Translations under genes and position numbers: made by a program
NCBI RefSeq assembly: GCF_003073045.1
Contig: NC_037592.1
Span: 17,379,844 to 17,443,843 of the forward strand
DNA: 64,000 nucleotides
Direction: 5' to 3'
Source of the DNA: Pomacea canaliculata
Lineage: Eukaryota; Mollusca; Gastropoda; Architaenioglossa; Ampullariidae
The notes under the pieces: generated by a model
Told to the model about the DNA's origin: nothing
The model's input: the letters and a program-made list of their open reading frames with translations, nothing else
The model's database searches: none
In this document: in pieces, positions 56,101 to 64,000 of the stretch
How positions within the stretch are numbered: position 1 is the first letter of the stretch
Layout: the number at the start of each line of letters is the position of its first letter

Positions 56101-58964
56101 ACCCGGCGGCCACACACACAAACACGGTGCTGCAGACGTAGTTACCCATGACTCACTTTCGTGACCACAGCTTAGGTTGTTGTTGTCGTCAAGCGTCGTC
56201 ACTGGTTTTGGAGCTGACAAGGGACAGGTGCTGTGTGATTGGGTGCACGTGCATTTTAATCAAGTCGCCCACCGACCTGTCGTAGGCGCGGAACTCGTGA
56301 GAGCTGCGTGAGATGGTGATGTATGAGGCTTAGAGGCACAGCCACCTGCACACCTGTCATTCTTTAGTAATACCCATACGTCACTTGTCGCCGACTTAAT
56401 GACATGTACGTCACTCATCACGCCTCCAGAGCAGCTGCAATACGTCACTAATGCTCGCATTCAGCGACCTCAGGGTCGTCAAGCTGCAATATTTCAGCAA
56501 GAATTCTCGGCACTGCGGGCCTTTCAGGTGTTGGATGCAGCATCAGTTTTGTGATACATTTGGTAACCAAGTAACACAGAATACACTAAAAATACACTGG
56601 TGGGATGAGCTTCTCCTCGAGCGACTCACGACTTTGATGGCACCCGGGATGTACATCGAGCTTTTTTGAGTCTTGAGTGCACGCCAATGGTTCCACTAAG
56701 GTCCAGCTTCTCGGAGTCAGAAGATGTACATTTGCTTCCTATCGCTCTAAAGCTGAGAATTATATCAGTTTACTAAGAGAATGGCTATAGTTAATCCAAA
56801 GTCTCGCTTATCCAATCTTTTTCTTTCTATTTTATTTCCTTTTTCTCTTTCCCTTTATCACCTATCTTCTCTCCCTCTGACCTGATGATTCTACTCAGTA
56901 TGCAAAGCACTAAAAGGCCAAAGCTACATCCAATCCCGAGGCTTTCGTCCGCAGGCAGATGAAGGCGGTGTGCTGCTGAGAATGTTGTTGACAGACAGTC
57001 TACAGACTACATGCCTCCATGTCTTGTTTTTCACTCCTTGCATTGTGTTTGGCCTGCAGCAGTTAGCGCCGTCAACATCGCCCACAAAACACCGGCCTGT
57101 GTCCTTATCACCATCGACCTCCCTGCGACAACATTAACACCGGTCCGACTGCTGTCGGCGACCGTTAGAAGCCATTTTACTGCTAGCCAGACATATTAAT
57201 GAATGGACATTAACGCCTCGTAAAGATAATTAAAGAAATAATTAATGTTTATTTTCCGATTACACGAAATCCACTTGTTAACTGCAATATTACTTGCGGA
57301 TCTTTGTACACGCGATAATTGCAATGTAAACTGTAAGCCATTCTCAGATTTCAATCTTAAACTAAACAGATTGTTATCTTTAAATGCGATTGTATGTACG
57401 TGCATGTATGAAGAGTGACAAGGCTGGACTAAAGGAAGATCTGACTGTCCAATACAAAGGTGACTAAGAAACCTCTCGTCTACAGCACGTGCTTGTCGAA
57501 AGTACCTGACCATTACCTGGTCACCGCTGTAGAGGAGGATTGCGATGGGATATCTTCCAGTTAGACAAAGAATTGTTCCAGTTTCTGCTACAAGATAGTC
57601 ACTTTACAAAATTGTGGACGATCAGAAGAGTGCGTGATGTTGTAGGCCTGCATCTCAGTGAGGATGGCGGGACAAACATCCATCTTAATCCGTTTAAAAC
57701 AAACACAAACACACACACAAGTAAAACAAAAACAGTGAGGATGATAGAGCGGATGATGGAACACGTGATAAGGTGGTACGTTTCGTCCCTCTGTCATGCA
57801 ACTGTCTCACTCCTCCTTCCTCTTCTCTCTCTCTCTTTCTCTCACGCGCGCATGCCGCGGTCACTACTGACCTCTATGACCATGACGGAGAGGATGACGA
57901 GGCTGGCGATGTGCAGCGTGGTGGAGGCCTTGTGGATCTTATCGTACTCGTTGTGGTAGTGGCTGTGCCGCGTGTCGTTCTGCGCGATGTGCTCCGGCGC
58001 GTACTCCGCCACCAGAAAGAAGCTCTCCTTCACGTTGTTGATCTCCAGCACGAACACATTCTCCATCTTGAAGCCGTCGTGGCGTTGTCCAGCTTCACGA
58101 ACTGCACCGAGGGGGGCAAGGCCGTCTGCGTGTCCCCTGACCCCTGCTCGCTTCGCCGCCCCCGCCGCCCCGCGCCACCTGGCGGAGCTTCGCCCAGATC
58201 CGCAACCTCTCGCAACGGGGATGCGGCGCTTATCTGAGCGTCTCGTGACGTCACGCTTTGTTGCAGAGTGCGTGACCTGGCCGGGTCGCCACTTCCGGAC
58301 TGCGTGAGACTGCTCGATTCTGTCTGGAGGGCTGTCTGGGAGGCTGTGGGGCACGTGCACGCGCAACGCAGACAGGAGAAATCGTCCGGCGACTTGAGGA
58401 CGATGGCCTCTTGAATCTGGCTGAAGATGTCCTCCACGTTCCGCCCGTCAAACGATGCGAACTGGTCAGGGTACTTCTCCCGCAGGTACTGCACAAACCG
58501 CAGGATTTCCTGCTCCTCGTTCTCGAAGCGGACTGTGGGCAAGGTGGAGTGGGGTGAGAGATTGGACAAGACAAAACAAGAGCGAACTTCAATGAATACA
58601 TTTCATCCCTCGTATTTACTTTGCTGCATGACTACAACATTTTCTTGTCACTAAAGATTCTCCTCCTCCCCTGCGCTGGAGTATCGTTTGGGCAGCATTT
58701 TATAATTGATATGTAAATCATCACGATGATTAATTCAGTTTCTTGAAGTTTTATCAGAGATATATGTCACAAGAAGAAAGAATTATCAGGATGATTGAAT
58801 TTATGAATTATAAAATCAAAATTAGAAATTTGAGCTTACACTTAATGCCTTGCAAATCCACCATTAGCTCGGCTAGAACACACGCGCATTCGATGACAAC
58901 CAGGGCGCAGATGGCGATGAGAACTGTTCTGCTGTTGATGTACTTGAGGGTTTTCCGCCGGCAC
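46522..58964 (-). CDS. Voltage-sensor-domain-only membrane protein of Hv1/TMEM266 type (partial, N-terminus missing)
   Basis: Modelled exons, 5' to 3' on minus: 58840-58964 (S1), 58179-58532 and 57872-58101 (loop, start of S2), 50183-50236 (end of S2), 49911-50049 (S3-S4), 48937-48962 (tentative), 48742-48814, 47452-47573, 46522-47130 (tail). Phases fit and give about 576 residues. There is no pore domain. Compared with human Hv1 from memory: S1 VVIECACVLAELMVDL (D112 is E; E119 and D123 kept), S2 HIASLVILSVMVIETLAKL (H140, E153, K157 kept; F150 is M), S3 FDAFIVLASFALDF (D174, D185 kept), S4 LLLPWRVVRIVN (R205 is L, R208 and R211 kept). Predicted plasma-membrane voltage sensor; whether it conducts protons is open. 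The first exon(s) upstream of 58964 were not found. Confidence 0.8.
47160..47260 (+). repeat. Possible tRNA-like SINE head
   Basis: CCTAGTGGCCGAGAAGC (A-box-like) and, about 40 bases on, CCAGGTTCTCGTTTCGCC (B-box-like) give a degenerate Leu/Ser-tRNA-like promoter pair. No clean cloverleaf. It lies just upstream (on minus) of the last VSD-gene exon. A similar arrangement is at 62230-62285. Confidence 0.25.
47452..47573 (-). CDS. VSD protein cytoplasmic exon
   Basis: Between acceptor CTGCAG and donor GCG|GTGAGG, the frame LNAVTSCTTIMLVSALGKDA then YCEDEIYGRLFA joins in phase 0 to DALRDPAEH of the last exon and in phase 1 to the 48742-48814 exon. The pattern LVxxL(x)6ExEIxxxL loosely recurs in the upstream exon. 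Confidence 0.65.
48742..48814 (-). CDS. VSD protein cytoplasmic exon
   Basis: Acceptor CTGTATTTCTTCTCCAG and donor TTTGT|GTAAGT enclose KDVQLLVALCRNSHLPEGEI and TACL. Start phase 0, end phase 1, matching the 47452-47573 exon. The other two frames give less protein-like sequence or break phase. Confidence 0.6.
48937..48962 (-). CDS. Tentative 26-nt microexon of the VSD gene
   Basis: A microexon reading (A)TG ACT GAT GTT CAA ... GAG, i.e. MTDVQFLAE, would bridge the phase-1 end of the S4 exon (RIVN + A) to the phase-0 start of the next. The donor GCGGAG|GTAAGA is strong; the acceptor (AAAATCGTAG) lacks a pyrimidine tract. The exact phase fit is the main support. Confidence 0.35.
49103..49233. 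repeat. Foldback (palindromic) element
   Basis: The left arm TTCTTTTTAACCGGACAAAT...GTTTGTCCAAG (49104-49147) and the right arm CTTGGTCAAACG...ATTTGCCCGGTTAAGAAGGA (49191-49233) are imperfect reverse complements of about 40 bp with a spacer near 45 bp. Part of the motif recurs at 46011-46085, so it is a dispersed MITE-like unit. It lies in an intron of the VSD gene. Confidence 0.75.
49687..49778. repeat. 23-bp minisatellite, four units
   Basis: Units TAATTACAGTATCACACACC(AAT), TAATTACAGTAATACAACC(AGT), TAATTACAATATCACAGACC(AAT) and TAATTACAGTATCACAGACC(AGG), period 22-23 bp. In an intron of the VSD gene. Confidence 0.85.
49911..50049 (-). CDS. VSD protein exon: S3 and S4 segments
   Basis: Acceptor GACGTTGCAG, donor AACA|GTGAGT. 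It encodes VFDAFIVLASFALDFVFL (S3, with the conserved FxxxDA and LD), an S3-S4 loop DSRWYETGKDAA two residues longer than in human Hv1, and S4 TILVLLLPWRVVRIVN. The WRVxRIxN signature is the main family diagnostic. Only two S4 arginines remain; the residue at the first arginine position is Leu and the next is Pro. Confidence 0.9.
50183..50236 (-). CDS. VSD protein exon: end of S2 (54 nt)
   Basis: Acceptor TTTGTCTCCAG and donor GAG|GTATGG enclose exactly 18 codons, TLAKLICMGTGFLKKRFE. Both borders are phase 0, joining VMVIE before and VFDAF after, so the S2-S3 segment aligns with Hv1 without gaps. Confidence 0.9.
50237..57871 (-). other. Large intron of the VSD gene (7.6 kb)
   Basis: No exon or other gene was recognised inside. 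Contents: CA/CG repeat near 50123-50150, a G/T homopolymer junction near 51030, a degenerate minisatellite at 55010-55390, and a CT run at 57820-57843. Confidence 0.6.
55010..55390. repeat. Degenerate minisatellite, about 42-60-bp period
   Basis: Diverged units share TTCCTACAGCAAT, ACAGACGAC(A), AAATATAATTTAT and ACAACTGT words, repeated about seven times. Decay is strong and the period irregular. Confidence 0.6.
57872..58101 (-). CDS. VSD protein exon: end of S1-S2 loop and start of S2
   Basis: The acceptor at 58102 has a strong pyrimidine tract (CCTTGCCCCCCTCGGTGCAG). The frame reads HDGFKMENVFVLEINNVKES then FFLVAEYAPEHIAQNDTRHS, a His/Tyr-rich YHNEYDKIHK, and S2 TTLHIASLVILSVMVIE before donor GTCAGT. 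The conserved His before S2 aligns with Hv1 H140 (a zinc ligand). Confidence 0.75.
58179..58532 (-). CDS. VSD protein exon: S1-S2 loop insertion
   Basis: Acceptor CCTTGCCCACAG; reading starts (T)TC CGC TTC GAG. It encodes FRFENEEQEILRFVQYLREK, SFDGRNVEDIFSQIQEAIVL, a CLRCACTC cysteine cluster, and a Ser/Thr/Gly-rich stretch. The donor CCAG|GTGGCG at 58178 is weak; if it is not used, the exon runs on and needs a one-base frame correction before 58075. Hv1 has only a short loop here. Confidence 0.6.
58840..58964 (-). CDS. VSD protein exon: S1
   Basis: Acceptor TTTCTCTTACAG, donor AAGT|GTAAGC. It encodes CRRKTLKYINSRT and the S1 helix VLIAICALVVIECACVLAEL followed by MVDLQGIK. The residue at the Hv1 selectivity-aspartate position is Glu. 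Start phase 2, end phase 1. The preceding exon was not located. Confidence 0.88.
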
Positions 58965-61900
58965 CTGTAAGAGAAATAACAACAACGGGTAGAGAGTTAA
59001 TAAAGCACACCACCCTGCCCTGCCTTCAACGCTGACGGTTTGTTTGTACGTGCATCCTGACAACTGACACGAACAGGATGAGAACACAATAATAACAAGA
59101 CAATGAACGTGGCAAGTCGATAGGCGATGGCAAGATCAGTCATTTCGTACAGAACATGTACATAGCAATAACGACGACTACGACGACAACGACAACGACA
59201 ACGACGACACACGAATGGCAGAATGCGTTCGTGGCAAGAACACCAACACAAGAAAAGACGTACACGACAATAACAGGGACAAGTCAGGCCCTGGGATGTG
59301 GGTGAGATATAGGTTGCGTCCCTTTAATTGACACCGGAAGTCTCAGATTAGTGACGTCATCACGAGTAAACGAGAAATCCCAGTGCACATGCGCATAATC
59401 AAATTATATCGCAAAATCATTTACTGCAGGCGTCAACCCCATCCCCAACTGACCTTCCCTACAAAATGATTTTGTGTTTGTATTTCAGTGCGACAGTTAC
59501 TGCACGCGCCCCGCCATATTGAACTATGCAAACAAACACAAAAACTTTCCTGTATTTTAATGATTTTTAACACGACCGAGCGAATCATTTTGCTATCTGT
59601 TGCTAATCGTTCTTCATTTTTTTTTTTTAACCAATAATCGTGGGCTGTTTGTGGGCATTATTTCTCCTCCTTTTTCTCCCTAAGCCCATGTTTAGTCCGC
59701 GCTGACCAGTTCTCGCAGCTCCATCAGCCGAAGCACCTACTGTAACATGTATACTAACATTGCATGTATTCAATAAAGAGCCTCGATTTAGCCAGAACTT
59801 AGTCCAGTACGATAGCTAGCTGTATATACAGAGACAGAGGATCAGTTAAATAAACAGACAGACAAACAGACTAATGACGCAGGAGGTGTGGACGTTATGT
59901 GCGTGTGTGCGTGCACCTTAGCGATCTATTTTTCACGGTCCGCTTCATGTACTTTGCCATTTCTTTTTTATTTAGCAGGAAGGCCATCTGGGTAATCTAC
60001 TGGATCAGTGGCCAGTCCTTTACTAACACGTATTCCAGTAAATTATATCGAAGGCCACGCTTCTGTTTCCAGTTACAAGATCTTGTAAACATTAATTTTA
60101 TTCATTCACCCTTTGAAGGGTGTGGACTAAATAACAGTATACACAAACAGTTGTTCACCACACAAGTTCTTCATACAGAGCTTGAATAACAGGAAATGTA
60201 AGATAGTGTTATATATAAAAACATAATAGTGATACTAAAGTTGGCAATAATCAAATATGTGCGGAATTTAGCAAAGCTTAAACCAGTAGCATTTCTTATC
60301 AAAACTATAAAAATAATTTTTATAAATTGGATTCTCAACGCATGCTTAATTGTAGAGCAGAAATTAGCTTCATTTTTCATTTAATTTAACTTGATTAGGG
60401 CGTTTGAAATAAAATTTATCAATTAGTATTTTTATTCTAGAGTAATTAAAGACTGGAATGTAGTGGAATTCGTTCCCAGTATCAAAGTTGTGCGTTCACT
60501 ACAATGTCGTTTCAAAACCGTTCAGTGTGGACTGGAAAGACTTTTATTTCAGGTTCTCAACTCGTGCTACGCCGTCCCTGTAAGATAATAGAGTAAAATA
60601 GCTTTCACAAGAGAAAATGGCTTTCTGCATTCTGTAATTTTAACATACATCAGGGATGCCATCATGCATGGGCGTGTCCACACCTCGTTACGTGAGCACC
60701 ACGTGACCTGCACCCAGGTTCCTCCAGTGCAGAAAAATATTCCCCCCAACCCTCGGCCTTCTTTTGCTTCAGAATTAGGCGGAAACATCCAGGAAAACCT
60801 TTTCAAGTGAACCCTGGGAAAAAAAAATCAACTGTTTCCCGACATTGAAGTGTTGACATTGTTGGTCAAGCTGCCATTCCCCAGTGGCGGGCCTTTCGCA
60901 ATGTTGTTGTCAATCGTTATTCGTGCTTGACCTACAAATTCAAACGAATATCCAGTAAGGGTTTACCAAACAATTTCCCGGAAACTCATTCTTTTAATGG
61001 TTGCGTGATGCATTGTGCGATGGATCATTGGCTGTCATTGTGAAATAAATATAAACTACTTAAAAGGCGATCACCGTACAGAAGAGTCTATTATACAGAT
61101 TTCCTACTTTTCCCTCTTTGGCAAAAATAAATCCTTGGGAAGTAAACACTTGATTCCCTCCTTGGACACTCAGCCTATAGAGGGAAATCTTCACACTAGA
61201 GCATTTTCCACTCGTTTTCCATAGATGGAATCTCTGAATAGCAATTGTGCAACATTTATAGTTGCGAGAGTTGCTTGCAACATCAGGTTTAGTTATGTGG
61301 AAGCTGGACTGATTCCTTCAACGTGCCTTTTCACGAGTTCCTTCTGTCCAACATGGTGGACAGGCATGTAGGTGTCGCCACAGTCGTTTCTGTGCTGTGA
61401 GTGAGTCTAGAGTGCAGCTGGACGTCAGCCTCACGCGCATGTCATGACAGGTGAGGACGCCAGTGAAGACACCGGCATGTGAGACACTGTTGCTGGCTCC
61501 CTGCTGCTGACACTGACAGCAAAGATGTGACAACCATTCTGTTGTATTGCTTCTGCTCAACGACAAGAATCCTCACAAATCAATGCAGCTGTCTTCACCG
61601 TTTGTTGTAGTCACCAAAGCCAAAATTATAACGGGGTTTGTTTATTTTTTATTTTTTTTTTTGCGCACATTAAATGTTAGAAGTGTTGAAAATCAATATA
61701 TGTCACGGCTATGTAAAATCCGGAAATAAACAAAAAAAAAAAAATTGTTCGACCATCATTGTTGTCTGCACACATTTCCAGTGTTATTCCCCACCGCTAA
61801 AGACTCGTTCACTTCAACATTTTTTTTTAACTTGTTGACATGTGACCAGACCCTCCCCGTTGTGTATTTATTGTAGCCCCGGAGGGAGGGGAAGGGGGTT

Positions 61901-62731
61901 AAATGTTTTCCTACCTCGAAGAACAATCCATACGCTTAATATAAAGAGCGAGGGGTGGGATGGGTAGCGTGAGGGGGATGAGCCCCATCCATACCACAAG
62001 GCACAAGGAGGACGAGGAGGTGTGGAAGGCTGATGGAGTAAGGCGACATAAAACTAATGCCTCTTACAAAGAACAAAAAAAAGCTGCTCTACATACTGAG
62101 CATGAATGAAACAGATCAATGGGAAGGAGAAGTAGGGGCTTGGCTTGGCTTGGTGTGTGTGTCGGGAGGGATTGGAGAAGGGAGGACTGAATAGAGGAGC
62201 TGTCCGTTAGCTTCGACTGTGGCGCCGCGCGCTGGTGGCCGAGTTTTCATTCCGTCCAGGGAGAGCAGGATCGATTCCGCTCTTTCTTACAACGAGAAGA
62301 TCACTCCTGTTTCATTCACGAAGAAAGCACAGGAAGTCCAAAGTTTACAGCAAATAATAGAAGATAAATAGAGTTTCTTGAGCTTGTGACGCCTGGTGAA
62401 CAGTGTACTCCGGGTCTTAGCATCTCCCGATGAACATCAGACTGCTGATGTTCCTCCTCCTAACCCTTGTTTCCGTTGTTCTTTGCTCGGTTATTTATTA
62501 CCTGTCGTGTGATTCAGCACTAAGTGGTACACAGAAGCGCAGACATGAACGAAAAGCTGTGGTAATCAGTGTTCAGGCTCATCTCTCAAAAGAAAAGTAA
62601 AGAATGAAATTGTTCAGGATCATTTTACGTACCTCGAGGTGGAGGACACGATTTAAAAGGCATCATAGAAGAACAACTGACAACAAACTGTGTCGTTTTA
62701 AATCTTGGTTCAAGAAAATAAAATCATTGAC
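58965..62731. other. Non-coding stretch; should contain the 5' exon(s) of the VSD gene
   Basis: No exon with a matching phase-2 end was recognised. Contents: an (ACG/AAC)n-like run at 59166-59210, AT-rich 60180-60440, and a possible tRNA-like SINE head at 62230-62285 (GCTGGTGGCCGAG and AGGATCGATTCCG). Confidence 0.4.
62430..62600 (+). CDS. Candidate small ORF with signal-anchor N-terminus (56 aa)
   Basis: MNIRLLMFLLLTLVSVVLCS then VIYYLSCDS gives a short N-region and a long hydrophobic core, as in secreted peptides or the signal anchor of type II Golgi enzymes. A basic tail ends SVQAHLSKEK. A GTAATC at 62560 could be a donor, making this a first exon. It lies between the two minus-strand features of this end. 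It is weak: no homology recognised. Confidence 0.22.
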   Translation: MNIRLLMFLLLTLVSVVLCSVIYYLSCDSALSGTQKRRHERKAVVISVQAHLSKEK

Positions 62732-62883
62732 CTGAATGATATGACTAGGGTGCTGAGGAGGAGCACGCTGTAGACAGTTGTAGTCGTAAGACAGCCCGAC
62801 GGCCACAGACATCATTCCACAGAAAAAAAAAGGAAACCAAGATCCCGGCGACCATGACGATGGACATAAAGACAGCCCGCAAG
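62732..62883 (-). CDS. Exon of an unrecognised membrane protein, frame broken at a T9 run
   Basis: From acceptor TTTACAG at 62884 (an alternative is at 62897) the frame reads LRAVFMSIVMVAGILVSFFF, enters nine T's, and only after dropping one T continues CGMMSVAVGLSYDYNCLQRA and PPQHPSHIIQ to donor GTCAAT. The product would be one long hydrophobic segment ending in YDYNC, faintly like TMEM272-type proteins (GxxYxxDC). The homopolymer suggests a base-calling error or a recent frameshift. Following exons were not found. Confidence 0.45.
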
Positions 62884-63323
62884 CTGTAAAGGTTGACTGA
62901 AAGATGGACACTTCGCGCTAGAAAAAAGTTATTACAACTTGGACCCGACAGCATCGACCTCGAGACCTACATTCTGTCTGTAGATCATCATTTCTCTGGC
63001 CTGCGTCTGTACACAAGGTCGGATGGGAGAGAGCGAAAGAAGGAAAGAGCAGAGAAATGAAAAAAAAAAACCCAAAAATTATATCTATGTGTCTGTGCGT
63101 GTGTTTGCACGCGTGATTCATCAAATGATCAACAGGCTAGCCTCAAGAAGCTGTTGCTGAATGCTGTGTCCTGTCGCAGCCAGCAGAGCTGAGGGTCAGG
63201 ACTGTCAGACCCTGTCTGTGAGCGGCGGAGAGACACGAAGTATATTTAGCATCGTGAATCACCGGCGTCACAGCCACCCGTGCCGCCTGGCATCAGAAGA
63301 AAAAAGGCAGAAATGTCACATAC

Positions 63324-63412
63324 CCGGATTCCTCGGGATACATCTCCTCCCCCTTGGCGGGTGGACTGTCGGCTCTGTGGGGCTCCCACGAACAGGGGGA
63401 GGTCACCGCCAT
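63324..63412 (-). CDS. Probable first coding exon of the same membrane protein
   Basis: ATG in a fair context (GACGCCATGG) opens MAVTSPCSWEPHRADSPPAK then GEEMYPEESG, ending phase 2 at donor GG|GTATGT. This phase fits the 62732-62883 exon (acceptor at 62884). The sequence is a short, Pro/Glu-rich cytoplasmic-type N-terminus. Support is splice phase and composition only. Confidence 0.4.
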
Positions 63413-63683
63413 GGCGTCGCTGGGTCCACGCACCGAGCGGAGGAAGCAGAGCGATGAGCAGAGGGAAGAGGAGGAGAAAGGAGGCGACTAGTCCAGCATG
63501 GCCGGGGCTGTGATGGCGCTGTGGCTGGCCCAGACAGCGGCCATGGCGGTGCTGTACATCTGGGAGGGGGGCCTTCTTCCGCTTCTGCTTTCCTCCAGAT
63601 TCTCTTTTGGAAACGGTCCTGGGCAGGGCGGGAGCCGCTGGTATTGATCTGCTCCGCGCCTCGCCCTCCTGTGCGCCTACAGC

Positions 63684-64000
63684 ACTGGGAATAGGTGCAC
63701 ACACTTACAGCCACACACACAAACAGACACACATACAAACACATATACAAATATACACTGGGAATAGGTGCACACACTTACAGCCACACACACAAACACA
63801 CACATATACATATACAAATACACACTGGGAATAGGTGCACACACTTACAGCCACACACACAACACACACATATACATATACAAATACACACTGGGAATAG
63901 GTGCACACACTTACAGCCACACACACAAACACACACATATACATATACAAATACACACTGGGAATAGGTGCACACACTTACAGCCACACACACAAACAGA
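63684..64000. repeat. Minisatellite of 66-73-bp units, running off the window end
   Basis: Units begin ACTGGGAATAGGTGCACACA at 63684, 63757, 63824, 63890 and 63957 (periods 73, 67, 66, 67), each followed by CTTACAGCCACACACAC and CA/TA-rich sequence. Open frames on both strands across it are by-products of the repeat. Confidence 0.95.

Noticed and set aside
63607..63993. His/Thr-rich and Cys/Val-rich frames at the right edge
   Set aside because: Products of the 66-73-bp minisatellite, open on both strands.

Overview
The window is eukaryotic nuclear DNA: split genes with GT..AG introns, AATAAA signals, long AT-rich non-coding stretches, many microsatellites and decayed transposons. Protein content (a small heat-shock protein with two alpha-crystallin domains, THYN1, LRRC56, a voltage-sensor-only membrane protein) plus tRNA-derived SINE and RTE-like LINE remnants suggest a lophotrochozoan, most likely a gastropod mollusc. 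The phylum call is inference.

Layout. 1-8.0 kb: no convincing gene; a cluster of CRE-like sites (0.88-0.97 kb), a tRNA-derived SINE (3.55 kb) and a 702-bp hAT deletion derivative with exact 8-bp target duplication (6.98-7.70 kb). 8.08-11.2 kb: intronless-CDS tandem-domain sHSP on the plus strand. 13.4-14.1 kb: a second copy of about 600 bp of that gene's 3'UTR, flanked by two identical 60-bp direct repeats. 14-26.7 kb: gene-poor, with a large inverted repeat, LINE fragments and simple repeats. 26.7-29.4 kb: THYN1 (minus, 7 coding exons, 222 aa). 29.6-39.0 kb: LRRC56 (plus, 11 coding exons, 705 aa as modelled), head to head with THYN1 and carrying two antisense RTE-type LINE fragments in introns. 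39-46.5 kb: gene-poor. 46.5-59.0 kb: a minus-strand gene for a voltage-sensor-domain protein of the Hv1/TMEM266 kind, N-terminal exon(s) not found. 62.7-63.4 kb: two probable minus-strand exons of an unrecognised membrane protein. 63.68 kb to the end: a 66-73-bp minisatellite.

The most interesting item is the voltage-sensor protein. S1-S4 can be assembled with compatible intron phases across 8 kb. It keeps the S1/S2/S3 acidic residues typical of proton channels (the S1 selectivity aspartate is replaced by glutamate), has only two S4 arginines because the first gating charge is leucine followed by proline, and carries about 180 residues between S1 and S2, where Hv1 has a short loop. The second most interesting item is the duplicated sHSP 3'UTR with 60-bp flanking repeats. 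All gene models were made by eye from splice sites, phase and remembered family sequences; no alignment or search was run.
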